The notes: generated by a model from the sequence alone, not told the origin. 44,461 bases of DNA from Treponema sp. (GCA_017449265.1 JAFSJW010000082.1:1-44461); one strand, 5' to 3'. Positions 31,601 through 40,848 are shown, counted from the first letter of the stretch. A program made the numbers and translations.

Positions 31601-34600
31601 CAGATTTCTGGTCTTAGCATTGGCGTTTCAACTAAGTTCAACGAACTTCAGAGCGATGTTCTCGGACGGTTCGAGAATCTGGAGAACCATGTCAACACAA
31701 AAGTCGGGACTCTTACGGACGACATGGTTACGAAAATCACCAGCATACAGAACGAAGTCGATTCCAAAGTGGAGACTATGCAGCACGGGCTTAACGGAAA
31801 GCTCAACGAAGTGCATGGCGAGGTGAACAGCAAGGTTGACGCAATCGAGCAGCTTGTGGCAACGCGCACGGAAACTCTTGAGAACGACATGAACGAGAAA
31901 GTCATCACGCTTGAAGACCATGTTACTGAGCGCAGCAATATTCTTAGCACAGAAGTAAGCGAGAAAGTCGAGGGACTTAAGAAATTTGTGTCTGGTCTTG
32001 TTGACGGACTTGAGGACAAAGTTAAGAACAGCGTGTCCGGGCTTGATGAAACGGTTGAGTCCAAGATTACGGGGCTTGAGGACAAAGTTGGCGCGAGCGT
32101 ATCAGGCCTTGACGAGAGCGTTGAGTCTAAAATCCGTACGCTTGAAAGCAAAGTGGAGCAGGCCGTATCAGGCCTTGACGAGAGCGTTGAGTCCAAAATT
32201 CAGACTTTGGAAGACAAAATCCGCGGGCGCACGGATGACTTGGAGCTTGATGTGGGCGAAAAAGTTGACAGCCTTGAGGAGCGCGTGAATTCCAAGGTCT
32301 ACAGCCTTAATGATTCTGTGGAGAGTCTTGTTTCTGACCTTGAAGGCAAAGTCGAGAGCCGTGTTTCAGGTCTTGACGAGAGCGTTGAATCTAAAATCAG
32401 CTCGCTTGAGGAAAATGTCAGCGGAAAAATCGCCGAGCTTGAAAGTAATGTGTCCGAGCGTAGCGAAACGCTTGAAAAGAATGTGGCCGACAAGATTCTT
32501 GGCATCGAAAAAGATGTTGACGAAAAAATCACTGGTTTAAAGGAAGATATTTACAATAGAACAGGAAATCTTGAAAGCGGCGTGAACGACAAGATTTCTT
32601 CCGTTGAGGGCGATGTAGGAAATAAGGTTACTGATTTGCAGAATTATGTTGAGAACCTTGTTTCTGGTCTTGAGGCAACTACGCAGCTGAGGGTCTCAGG
32701 ACTTGGAGCGAGCGTGGGAAGTCAGATTTCCGCGCTTGAAACGAAGGTCAACGACTCCGTGTCGGGACTTACGAATGATGTGAACGAGAAAGTTTCGGCA
32801 CTTTCAGAAAGCGTTGAGTCAAAAGTTTCTTCGCTTGAAAGTATTGTGAATGAAAAAGTAGGCTCGCTTGAAAGTATTGTGAATGAAAAAGTAGGCTCGC
32901 TTGACAGCATTGTTGATGAAAAAATCGGCGGGCTTGATATAAATGTTGACGACAAGGTGAATTATCTTCTCAGCTCAGTTGAGTCAAAAATCAGCGAGCT
33001 TGAGACAAGTGTTAACGACAAGGTTTCTGTACTTTCCGACAATGTTGGCGGAAAAGTTTCGGAGCTTGAGAATTCTGTGGAAGAAGTCGTTACCGAGCTT
33101 GAATCGAATATCAACAACCGCGTTTCGGAGCTTTCTTCCGGCGTGGAAGCAAAAGTCTCCGACCTTGAGGGCGATGTGAACACAAGAGTTACGGTTCTTT
33201 CAAGTTCCGTGCGCGAGACTGTTTCTGAACTTGAGAACAGTGTGACAGAAAGGGTGTCAAATCTTTCTGGCGATGTAGAGTCAAAAGTTTCGGCTCTTGA
33301 GAATGGCGTGAACGATAAAGTCACAGAGCTTTCAGCGACGGTTCAGGAAACAGTTTCTTCGCTTACAACGGATGTGAACACGAAAGTTTCTGACCTCAGA
33401 AACGATGTGAACGGCAAGGTTTCAGAGCTTTCAGCCACAGTTCAGGAGACGGTTTCTTCGCTTACAACAGATGTGAACACGAAAGTTTCCGACCTCAGAA
33501 ACGATGTGAACGGAAAAGTCTCAGAGCTTAACGATTTTGTTGAGGGAAAAGTTTCGTCCCTTGAAAATGATGTTACTTCCCGCGTCAATGCTTTGAGCCA
33601 AAGTGTCGAAAGCAGGGTTTCTGGTCTTGAAGATAATGTTGAGGAAAAAGTTACTTCAATCCTTGCGGGCGTTGATGAAAAAACATTCGGTCTTGAAGAC
33701 GGGGTGAACGAGAAGGTGACTGCAATCCGCTCTGCCGTAGAAAGCTCCGTTTCCGGGCTTGAAACCGATGTTAACGAAAAAGTCACTTCGCTTCATAGTT
33801 TTGTCTTGGAGAAAGTCACTTCGCTTGAAAATGATGTGAACTCAAAAGTATCAGGTCTTACCGAAAGCGTTGAAGCTCGCGTTTCTGGTCTTGAGGACGG
33901 CGTGAACGACAAAGTTGGCGCAATCCGCTCTGCCGTAGAAAGCTCTGTTTCCGGGCTTGAAACTGATGTTAACGAAAAAGTCACTTCGCTTCACAGTTTT
34001 GTTTCAGAAAAAGTCAACTCTCTTGAAAGCGATGTGAATACGAAAGTTTCAAATCTTACTGAAAGTGTTGAAAACAGAGTCTCTGGTCTTGAAGAAAATG
34101 TTGATGAGAAAGTCAGTACAATTCTTGCGAGCGTGAATGAAAAAACATTCGGCCTTGAGGATGGAGTTGACGAGAAAGTCAATTATCTTCTCGGAACAGT
34201 TGAAACAAAGGTTTCGGAGCTTGAAACAAGTGTGAACGATAAGGTCGGGGAGCTTTCTGAGAGCGTTGAGAGCCGTGTTTCGGGGCTTGAAAACGGCGTG
34301 AACGAGCGTGTTGACAATCTTCTTGGATTCGTAAATACAAAAGTTTCGGAGCTTGAGACTGGCGTAAATGAAAAAGTCACGGGGCTTTCAGGCAATGTTG
34401 AGGCTCGTGTTTCAGGACTTGAAGAAAGCGTCAACGGAAAAGTCGATTATCTTTTGAACACAGTTGAATCAAAAGTTTCTGGCGTTGAGGGAAGCGTTGA
34501 AGAGAAAGTTCAGACGATTCTTTCTGGCGTTAACGAGCGCACTGCAAATCTTGAGGATAATGTTAACGAGCGCGTTGAAGAGCTTAGAAGCTATGTTGAT

Positions 34601-37600
34601 GGAACTGTCACTGGTCTTGAAACTGATGTCAGAAGCAGGGTTGAAGAGCTGTCAGAAAGCGTTGAGTCAAAAGTTTCCGGGCTTGAAGGACGCGTTGAGG
34701 AGAATGTACAGACGATTCTTTCTGGTGTTAACGACAGAGTTTCTGCATTGCAAAGCGGTGTGGATGAGAAAATGGGCTTCATTGAGAACTCAGTTCAGAC
34801 AAGGATTACGGAACTTGAGACTTCTATGGACGGAAAAGTTTCTGCTGTCAAGGAGTCTGTCGGAGGCAGAGTTTCCCAGCTTGAGTCCGAGGTTACAGGG
34901 CGCGTTGATGATTTAACGAGCAGCGTTGGAACGAAAGTTTCTGGTCTTGAAAATGATGTTCAGAATATAGTTCAGACTATTCTTTCAGGCGTGAACGAGA
35001 AAACTTCGTCATTTGAGAACGGGGTTAGCGAGCGTATCGAAAAAGCCCGTGGCGAAGTTGAGAGCCAGGTTCTGGGATTTGAGAACGGAATGACCGAGAG
35101 AATAGGGCTGTTCCAGAGCAATGTGGAAGAGCGGGTTTCAGAATTTGAAAGCGGCGTTAACGGCAGAATCGAAAATATTCAGAATGATGTTGCTGGACGG
35201 GTCTCAGAGTTTGAAAGCGGCGTGAGCGGCAAAATCGAAAGTATTCGGAGCAATGTTGAAGAGCGAGTTTCAGAGTTTGAAAGCGGCGTTAACGGCAAAA
35301 TCGATAACATTCAGAGCAGCGTGGAGGGACGCGTTTCAGAATTTGAAAATGGTGTGAACGAGAGAATCGGAAACATTCAGAATGATGTTGTTGGACGGGT
35401 TTCAGAATTTGAAAGCGGCGTGAGCGGCAAAATCGATAACATTCAGAGCAGCGTGGAGGGAAGGGTCTCTGAATTTGAAAATGGTGTGAACGAGAGAATC
35501 GGAAGCATCAAGAACGATGTTGATTCAAAAGTTTCTTCTTTTGAGGACGGAATCAACGAAAAAATCGAAAATTTCCAGAGCGATGTTGAGGACAAGGTTT
35601 CTTCATTTGAGTCCGATGTTACTGGAAAAGTCGAGAATATCGACAAGAAAATAAGCAGTCGCATAAATGATTTCCAGTCGTCTATGAATGCAAAGATAAA
35701 TGATTTGCAGTCGGAGGTGACTCAGAATGTTACAGGTCTTCAGACTGATGTGCGGACGAAAATATCGACTTTGCAAAACGGCGTGGAGCTTTCAATGAGC
35801 GAGCTGACCGAAGGCGTTGACCAGAAGGTTAGCGGAATCGAAAACCTTGTTGACTCAAAAGTTCAGACGCTTTCCGAATTCGTGGAGTCATCAATTTCAA
35901 AACTCCGTGGCAATTTGCACAATTCTGAGGAAGAAGCAGAGAGTATATCAGGAAAAATCAGGCAGAATATAAGCGATATTGTGAGCGAGCTTGAGGACAA
36001 TATCGGGGCGAAAGTTAATCTTTTGGACTCAAATGTTTCTGACAGGGTGAACACCATCGAAAATGATGTCATAGCACGAATTACGAACATTCAGAACGAT
36101 GTTACGGCACGAATGAGCGGAATCGATAAAAGCGTTAACACGACGATGAGCGAAATTCAGAAGAATTTGAATAATTCTAAGGAAACGGCGGCTTCTACAG
36201 CTGAGAGAATAAACGAGCTTGTAACTTCGTCAAACGATGATTTGCAGCGATTCCAGGAAGAGGCCGGCGAGAAGATTTCTTCTATTAACTCTACGCTTGC
36301 TGAACTTAGCGAGAAGATTTCGAGTGCGTACAACAGCAAGGAGACTGAGCTTCTTGATATGATTGACAATCAGCTTGACTCTTACCGCGAAGGACTTGAG
36401 TATCGTTTCGCAAAGCTGGAGCAGACTGGTGACGATGTTGAGAGCCTTGAAAAAAGTCTTCGCACGGCGCTTGATGATGCAAAGCGCGCCGTTATGGACG
36501 AATTCTCAGAGTTCTCTGAGGGACAAAAACGCGTTCACGAGGAGTTCAAGAATTCGGTTGAGGGCGACACTGCGGCCCTTTCTCAGAAATTGTCGGAGCT
36601 TGAGGAAAATCTTGAAGCAATCAAAGAGCGCGCAAGCGACAATGTTAGCAGGACGCTTTCTGACTTTGAGAACTCTTTCGGAGCTGACATAAAGCGGCGC
36701 AGCGAAGGAATTGATGTTGCGCTTCGTGAATTCCAGGAAACTTATGCCGCGCGAATAAGCGAAAAAACTGCTTCAATTGATGAGGCGTTGTCAAACTTGC
36801 AGGAGCGGTGTGATTCCACGATTCAGGAAAAAGACGCTGCTGTTTCTCAGGCACTTTCAGCTATTCAGGAAAAATATGATTTAAGCCTGACAGAAAAAGA
36901 GCAGGAACTTTCCCGCGCGCTTTCCGAAATTCAGGGAAAATACGACACGAGCTTGTTCCAGAAAGCGGAGGAGCTTTCCAATGCCCTTGAGTCGCTTCAG
37001 TCAAAATACAGGGACAGCTTGTCGGAAAAAGACAGCGAGCTTTCAAAAGCCCTTTCTGGTATTCAGGAAAAGTACGATTCAGTTCTTTCTCAGAAAGAGG
37101 CGGAGCTTTCAGGCGCGCTTTCCGGCATTCAGGAAAAATACGATTCAGCTCTTTCTCAGAAAGAAGCGGAGCTTTCAGGCGCGCTTACTGAGATTCAGGA
37201 AAAGTATGATGCGAATCTTTCAGAAAAAGACAGAGAGCTTAAAGGCGCGCTTTCTGGTATTCAGGAAAGATACAGTTCAGCTCTTTCTCAGAAAGAGGCG
37301 GAGCTTTCAGACGCGCTTTCTGGTATTCAGGAAAGATACGATTCAGCTCTTTCTCAGAAAGAAAACGAGCTTTCAGGCGCGCTTTCTGACATTCGGGACA
37401 AATACAGTTCCAGCTTGTCAGAAAAAAGCGGCGAGCTTTCACGGATGCTTTCTGATATTCAGGAAAAATACGATGCGAGCTTGTCAGAAAAAATCGGGGA
37501 GCTTTCAAAAGCCCTTTCTGATATTCAGGAAAGATACAACAATGTTCTTGGCGACAAAGACAATGCGCTTTCCAATATGCTTTCTGAAATCAAGGAAAAA

Positions 37601-40228
37601 TATGATTCTGCTATTGAGCAGAAAAAGACAGAGCTTTCAAAAGCCCTTTCTGAGCTTGATGCGCAGTACGGCTCAAGTATAGCCGAGAAGAATCAGGAGC
37701 TTTCCGAGGCATTGAGCCGCTTTGAGGAAACTTATCAGGGTAAAATCCGAGATAAGTCTGCTGAAATCGAAGGCGCGATTTTTGAGCTTCAGCAAAAGTA
37801 TTCGGGCGGCGTAGGAACTAAGGCTGCGGAGCTTGATGAAATCCTCCAGAATTTTGAGGAAACTTACTCAATTCAGATCCGCGAGCTGAAAGAGAGATTT
37901 GCATCTAATTTGAGCGATAAGAACGGGGAGCTTGAAAGGACGCTTTCTGAACTTAACGAAAAGTGCGAGAACACTATCTCCGAGAAAGACAAGGAGCTTT
38001 CAGAAGCCCTCAGCGGCTTTGACCAGAACTACTCCCAGCGGATAAGCGAAAAGGCTTCCGTAATTGACCAGGCTCTTCGTAATCTTGAGGATTCAAGCGT
38101 TTCTAGAATCAACGAGGCAATCCGCGAGAAAAATGCGGAAATTGAAGAGGCTGTTTCATCGCTTGAACGGAAATTCAGCGAGTCATACGGTGAGAAAGAG
38201 CAGAAGATTGAGGAAGCTCTGAGGAATATGGACGAAAAGTATTCGGACATGATTTCAGAAAAAAGCCATGAGATTGATGAAGCACTTTCAAAAATCACAA
38301 GCAGGTTCCAGACAGAGCTTTCCGATGCGGAGGAGAATTCAAACTCAATCATCGAATCTCAGCTTGCTTCGTACAAGGAAAAAATTCAGCAGATTATTGA
38401 CAGCTCTGTTTCCGAAATGTCTGGCAAGGCCAGCGAGATTGAGGCTCTTGCCAACGAGAAAGGCAAAGCGAACGAAGAGCTTGTCAAAAAGCTCATGGGT
38501 GATTTTGAGGGCTGGAAAGAGCTTGTCAAGGGACAGTTTGCGCAGACGAAGAGCCTTTACGAAAAAGAGATGGCAAGGGCAAATCAAGAGGCAAATGACA
38601 AAATCGAGAAGATTAAGGCCGACTTTATCTCTAACTTTGAGGATTTCCAGACGCTTGCGCAAAGCAAGCAGACTGGCATTCTCTCGCAGATAGAAGAAAT
38701 AAGCTCTAAGTTTGAGTCATCAATCTCCAATTACAAGAGCGAGAGCGACAGGATTATGTCCGAGCAGAAACGCGCTCTTGACGATATGGTTGAGCAGGCT
38801 CAGTCGCAAATCCGCCAGCAGCAGGATATCTACGATTCAATCGTGCTTGGTACGCAGGAAAAAATCGAGGAGCAGAAAAAAATCTACGACGGATTCCTTG
38901 CCGAAACACGGGAGAGAATTTCTTCGCAGCAGAAAGTCTACGAGGAAATTGATGATGAGGCAAAACGCCGTGCTGACGAGAACTTGCGCTCATACGACAT
39001 CAAGCTCTCAGATGCAAAAAGAGTGCTTGATGACCAGCAGAGGAATTTTGACGACATCGTTCGGGACGCGCAGAAGCGTGTTGGCGACCAGAAAAAATTC
39101 TACGAGGAAATTGTTTCCGAGAGCGAGAAAAAACTTTCTGACCAGGAGCGCAAGTACCGCGACATGAGCGATAGCGCGGAACGGCAAATTCGGGAGCTTA
39201 AAGGTCAGATTCAGAGCGCGAAGGAGTCAAATGATGCTGTTCACAACGAGACGCTTTCAAAAATGCAGGACGAGGCGGCGCGCGTTGAGGGACATTTGGG
39301 CGAGCTTGACAAGAAAATCAAGGCGTTCGATTCTCAGATAAAAGTCTATGAAACTGCCGAGCAGCTGAAAAACAGGCTTGACGGGGAAATAACTTCACTC
39401 AGAAAAGACCTTGCTAGCCTTGACTCATACAGAGATACTGTTCAGGAGCTTGAGGACAGACTGTCCGGCATTCAGGCTCTTGACAGCGGAATTGAGGAGA
39501 AAATCAAGAAGTTCAATTCCGAGAAAACTCGGGTTGATGCACTTGAACGCGACTTTAAGACTCTTATCAATCTGAGCGACTCTATCGACAAGAAAATCCG
39601 CGACCTCACATCTACGAACGATGACCTACAGAACATGGAGCTTACTGTACGAAAGTTCCAGAACGATTTGGGAGAAATATCGAACAGATACGAGCGGCTT
39701 GAAACGAAGAGCGAGACAATCAACATGGTTTCTTCCGAGGTTGACAAAACTTTTGACAAGTTAAAGTCGCTCGAAGACCAGATAAAGGATGTTACGAGCC
39801 GTGCCGAGGTTCTGCCTGACGCAATTTCCGATGTTCAGAACAAGATTGATTTCTTGAACGCAAATGCGGAAAAAATCAACGATGCAGTTGACAGAATCAC
39901 GAACTTGAAGGAACTTATCAATCAGACTGACGCGGCAATTGACAGGGTAAGAAACGATCGTACTGGAATTATGAACAGCGAGTCGCGCTTGAGGGAGCTT
40001 GCGCGCGAAATTGACGCGAAGGAGATGACTCTTTCCAAGATGATGAGCGGCGAGACTCCTAAACTCAGCTCGTTCGGAGGAAGAACTGAGTCACAGCTTA
40101 CGCAGCAGGAGCGAGAAACCATATTGTCACTCAAGCGGAAAGGATGGAGCACGGCTAATATTGCGCGCACCATGAAAATCAGCGAGGGTGAGGTAGAGCT
40201 TATAATCGATATGATGAATTTGGATTAG
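28625..40228 (+). CDS. Giant membrane-anchored coiled-coil protein (SpiroCoCo-like)
   Basis: The 3,867-residue protein (roughly 430 kDa by length) starts at ATG 28625, where MEILAVVVSVIASLAVVVIS gives a single N-terminal membrane anchor. The frame stays open upstream to 28484, but that part overlaps the HAD gene. The rest is almost all coiled coil, in four regimes: 29-residue units (252-744), 11-residue units (935-2430), 22-residue units (2699-3072) and 18-residue units (3380-3523). The last 37 residues (ILSLKRKGW, then STANIARTMKISEGEVELII) look like a helix-turn-helix. A protein with a membrane helix at one end and a possible DNA- or protein-binding domain at the other could span a long distance: a fully helical chain of this length would be about half a micrometre. 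Function is not known to me. Confidence 0.9.
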   Translation: MEILAVVVSVIASLAVVVISRKIDKENNSMDNIKNFVEKKIAEFQTYFDGQRQELNTLSADLDTNRQLVGATITELNRQFSDFKDISDTFAEKFEQVNDIDSKLSGFDGNLKALSEMAANVEKNLQTLRKESTVIDKLNARISDQKKSLEAVERQIPQLTADFSKRNSDGLRDLGNELLDKYNSRVDTIEQNTSEALAKTQEALDRINAGIEDAYSSASERAAKLEAESFQALQDEAQRRSQRYLDDLEEKNNALQEKIDENIAKARQVVHEKFSQLSEEVNGTKSEIDSKILENRTVLEEKGNSFVEEIQNLTSTLENQILLNRKMLDGRSDEFSKTVEAIGAELDGRMSEAEKMIGEKNERIISAINSMDSKIDAAFQDNTNLIESKHADLEDQIRSFDSKVKTVFDATSEMLDTKEHQLQERIDSFDAKIGATTDECAGLLEQKYADLQDKMSEFSDRLNTIFNENNDTLDSKEYDLQRKIDDFDEKLDSAFERNTSELVQKESDIEQRISEFTGKIEAVVAENRGLLEQKYADLQDAVSEFGDKLNIVFSENKKELEQKDYELNQKISEFNDKIDGVFSGNNDLIEQKDGELKNRILEFETKINSVFEENTNLLEEKNVDLFDQIRSFDARVNSVFQETNERMEQKNAEFEAKINGFDAKIDEKYGELGTLLENKSEELLGELDDFEDRLSAKIKEDQDMLSEKSERFLSEIDSFDYEVSSKIDEAKSFMDEKSVLFLNEINQKCEELDRNAGERLGSLAGAIEGRAADLSTNLDESINTLSTSLNENFGTLTNDFREKTSFLSNQWNLKINTLEDSFNEKTSSMLQEFNEKVGGVSADVHNTTESLQEELKDSLKNAKSLTSELKAELNGNGKTLQKIRESLSDQINEIQERYKKLYDKAVSSADERETKAYESFKSQSDEHFASYKKKVEGDINSLHTDIKDKVTSMQTLVNDTVSKLGDEVTSRVTGLETDVNKKVSVLENVVKTQISGLSIGVSTKFNELQSDVLGRFENLENHVNTKVGTLTDDMVTKITSIQNEVDSKVETMQHGLNGKLNEVHGEVNSKVDAIEQLVATRTETLENDMNEKVITLEDHVTERSNILSTEVSEKVEGLKKFVSGLVDGLEDKVKNSVSGLDETVESKITGLEDKVGASVSGLDESVESKIRTLESKVEQAVSGLDESVESKIQTLEDKIRGRTDDLELDVGEKVDSLEERVNSKVYSLNDSVESLVSDLEGKVESRVSGLDESVESKISSLEENVSGKIAELESNVSERSETLEKNVADKILGIEKDVDEKITGLKEDIYNRTGNLESGVNDKISSVEGDVGNKVTDLQNYVENLVSGLEATTQLRVSGLGASVGSQISALETKVNDSVSGLTNDVNEKVSALSESVESKVSSLESIVNEKVGSLESIVNEKVGSLDSIVDEKIGGLDINVDDKVNYLLSSVESKISELETSVNDKVSVLSDNVGGKVSELENSVEEVVTELESNINNRVSELSSGVEAKVSDLEGDVNTRVTVLSSSVRETVSELENSVTERVSNLSGDVESKVSALENGVNDKVTELSATVQETVSSLTTDVNTKVSDLRNDVNGKVSELSATVQETVSSLTTDVNTKVSDLRNDVNGKVSELNDFVEGKVSSLENDVTSRVNALSQSVESRVSGLEDNVEEKVTSILAGVDEKTFGLEDGVNEKVTAIRSAVESSVSGLETDVNEKVTSLHSFVLEKVTSLENDVNSKVSGLTESVEARVSGLEDGVNDKVGAIRSAVESSVSGLETDVNEKVTSLHSFVSEKVNSLESDVNTKVSNLTESVENRVSGLEENVDEKVSTILASVNEKTFGLEDGVDEKVNYLLGTVETKVSELETSVNDKVGELSESVESRVSGLENGVNERVDNLLGFVNTKVSELETGVNEKVTGLSGNVEARVSGLEESVNGKVDYLLNTVESKVSGVEGSVEEKVQTILSGVNERTANLEDNVNERVEELRSYVDGTVTGLETDVRSRVEELSESVESKVSGLEGRVEENVQTILSGVNDRVSALQSGVDEKMGFIENSVQTRITELETSMDGKVSAVKESVGGRVSQLESEVTGRVDDLTSSVGTKVSGLENDVQNIVQTILSGVNEKTSSFENGVSERIEKARGEVESQVLGFENGMTERIGLFQSNVEERVSEFESGVNGRIENIQNDVAGRVSEFESGVSGKIESIRSNVEERVSEFESGVNGKIDNIQSSVEGRVSEFENGVNERIGNIQNDVVGRVSEFESGVSGKIDNIQSSVEGRVSEFENGVNERIGSIKNDVDSKVSSFEDGINEKIENFQSDVEDKVSSFESDVTGKVENIDKKISSRINDFQSSMNAKINDLQSEVTQNVTGLQTDVRTKISTLQNGVELSMSELTEGVDQKVSGIENLVDSKVQTLSEFVESSISKLRGNLHNSEEEAESISGKIRQNISDIVSELEDNIGAKVNLLDSNVSDRVNTIENDVIARITNIQNDVTARMSGIDKSVNTTMSEIQKNLNNSKETAASTAERINELVTSSNDDLQRFQEEAGEKISSINSTLAELSEKISSAYNSKETELLDMIDNQLDSYREGLEYRFAKLEQTGDDVESLEKSLRTALDDAKRAVMDEFSEFSEGQKRVHEEFKNSVEGDTAALSQKLSELEENLEAIKERASDNVSRTLSDFENSFGADIKRRSEGIDVALREFQETYAARISEKTASIDEALSNLQERCDSTIQEKDAAVSQALSAIQEKYDLSLTEKEQELSRALSEIQGKYDTSLFQKAEELSNALESLQSKYRDSLSEKDSELSKALSGIQEKYDSVLSQKEAELSGALSGIQEKYDSALSQKEAELSGALTEIQEKYDANLSEKDRELKGALSGIQERYSSALSQKEAELSDALSGIQERYDSALSQKENELSGALSDIRDKYSSSLSEKSGELSRMLSDIQEKYDASLSEKIGELSKALSDIQERYNNVLGDKDNALSNMLSEIKEKYDSAIEQKKTELSKALSELDAQYGSSIAEKNQELSEALSRFEETYQGKIRDKSAEIEGAIFELQQKYSGGVGTKAAELDEILQNFEETYSIQIRELKERFASNLSDKNGELERTLSELNEKCENTISEKDKELSEALSGFDQNYSQRISEKASVIDQALRNLEDSSVSRINEAIREKNAEIEEAVSSLERKFSESYGEKEQKIEEALRNMDEKYSDMISEKSHEIDEALSKITSRFQTELSDAEENSNSIIESQLASYKEKIQQIIDSSVSEMSGKASEIEALANEKGKANEELVKKLMGDFEGWKELVKGQFAQTKSLYEKEMARANQEANDKIEKIKADFISNFEDFQTLAQSKQTGILSQIEEISSKFESSISNYKSESDRIMSEQKRALDDMVEQAQSQIRQQQDIYDSIVLGTQEKIEEQKKIYDGFLAETRERISSQQKVYEEIDDEAKRRADENLRSYDIKLSDAKRVLDDQQRNFDDIVRDAQKRVGDQKKFYEEIVSESEKKLSDQERKYRDMSDSAERQIRELKGQIQSAKESNDAVHNETLSKMQDEAARVEGHLGELDKKIKAFDSQIKVYETAEQLKNRLDGEITSLRKDLASLDSYRDTVQELEDRLSGIQALDSGIEEKIKKFNSEKTRVDALERDFKTLINLSDSIDKKIRDLTSTNDDLQNMELTVRKFQNDLGEISNRYERLETKSETINMVSSEVDKTFDKLKSLEDQIKDVTSRAEVLPDAISDVQNKIDFLNANAEKINDAVDRITNLKELINQTDAAIDRVRNDRTGIMNSESRLRELAREIDAKEMTLSKMMSGETPKLSSFGGRTESQLTQQERETILSLKRKGWSTANIARTMKISEGEVELIIDMMNLD
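29378..30856 (+). repeat. 17 tandem 87-bp units (29-residue repeat)
   Basis: Seventeen consecutive 29-residue units follow each other without an indel. Most begin with an aliphatic residue and a short x-x-F stretch (for example ISEFNDKI, ILEFETKI, IRSFDARV). A 29-residue period equals 11+11+7 in coiled-coil terms. Sequence identity between units is modest, so DNA similarity is limited. Confidence 0.85.
32831..32896 (+). repeat. Exact 33-bp tandem duplication
   Basis: Bases 32831-32863 and 32864-32896 are identical, encoding the same hendecad twice (SLESIVNEKVG). It is recent and a probable site of repeat-number change. Confidence 0.85.
33326..33523 (+). repeat. Near-exact 99-bp tandem duplication
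   Basis: Bases 33326-33424 and 33425-33523 differ only at a few synonymous positions and encode the same 33 residues, three hendecads. Confidence 0.85.
36719..37840 (+). repeat. 17 tandem 66-bp units (22-residue repeat)
   Basis: Seventeen units with core ALSxIQEKYDSxLSxKExEL, followed by irregular related units up to about 38330. Adjacent copies around 37050-37350 are close to identical at DNA level. The period is two hendecads. Confidence 0.88.
38762..39193 (+). repeat. 8 tandem 54-bp units (18-residue repeat)
   Basis: Eight 18-residue units such as EQKKIYDGFLAETRERIS and DQKKFYEEIVSESEKKLS. The 18-residue period equals 11+7 and gives five helical turns. Confidence 0.85.
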
Positions 40229-40260
40229 CGGCTTAGGAGCTGGCAACGCAAAAGCTTGAG

Positions 40261-40815
40261 CTAGTAGAAAGATTCACGGACTTTTTCTATTAGCTCTTTG
40301 TCTTTTGCAGACATTTTAACCTGAGCTTCGGGGTAAAAGCGCAGGTGGAAGTAGCCGTTTCTGTCTTCTTCCAGAACTGGAATAAAATTCTCCACCCCCT
40401 GCTCGAATCGGAGCCAGCATTGCAGGAAAATGAACTGACCGCCCCTTATGTAAGAATCTTTCTTAGTTATGGGGCTTTCAATATCCACTTTGTTTATGAA
40501 TGTTGTCTTATCGCCTGCCGTGTTGTTCGCATCATTCACCGCTTTGAAAAGCTTGTACGCTTTCAGAAGGCTCTGCTCATCCTCATCAATGGACTTTCCG
40601 CGGTTTGAATTTTTCCCGAGAGCCACGAGAGGCGACTTGTACACATTGTAGCTTCCGATTACGGCAAACTCGTACCGCTCTTCCTGCCTGTTTATCTGCT
40701 CTTGCAGAATTTCGTCGCGGCTAGTCGTTTTGATTCTCTCAGGTTCTGCCTGTGCTTTGAATTTTGCGAATTTTTTTGAAAAATTGTTTATTGCCTCATA
40801 AACTTTCTGTGCCAT
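40261..40815 (-). CDS. Hypothetical protein
   Basis: The 184-residue soluble protein has no family I recognise. The N-terminal 50 residues are helical and Lys/Gln/Glu-rich; the C-terminal part is richer in aromatics (GGQFIFLQCWLRFEQG, YFHLRFYPEA) and probably beta-structured. A strong AAGGGGGA site precedes the ATG. It is the last gene of the likely queD-cimA-nfo unit, 33 bases after nfo, and converges with the giant coiled-coil gene. Confidence 0.65.
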   Translation of the reverse strand: MAQKVYEAINNFSKKFAKFKAQAEPERIKTTSRDEILQEQINRQEERYEFAVIGSYNVYKSPLVALGKNSNRGKSIDEDEQSLLKAYKLFKAVNDANNTAGDKTTFINKVDIESPITKKDSYIRGGQFIFLQCWLRFEQGVENFIPVLEEDRNGYFHLRFYPEAQVKMSAKDKELIEKVRESFY

Positions 40816-40848
40816 AAATTCCCCCTTGAAAAACTCCGTAAGCTCCTT

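Larger units (their letters stand above)
31427..35914 (+). repeat. 136 tandem 33-bp units (hendecad repeat)
   Basis: I count 136 consecutive 11-residue units over 4,488 bases with no insertion or deletion. The consensus is V-[NE]-x-[KR]-V-[ST]-x-L-E-x-x. In the last third the L is often F or I and the following residues shift to E-S-G/N-x pairs that alternate as 22-residue blocks. Hendecads favour nearly straight or slightly right-handed coiled coils. Confidence 0.9.

Noticed and set aside
31648..35664. Many long antisense open frames inside the coiled-coil gene
   Set aside because: They are a by-product of the 33-bp periodic, stop-poor codon pattern; their products are Ser/Thr-rich low-complexity sequence with no independent signals.
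31427..35914. Regular 33-bp units as a possible CRISPR array
   Set aside because: The units are contiguous coding repeats without spacers and with changing sequence; no cas genes are present.
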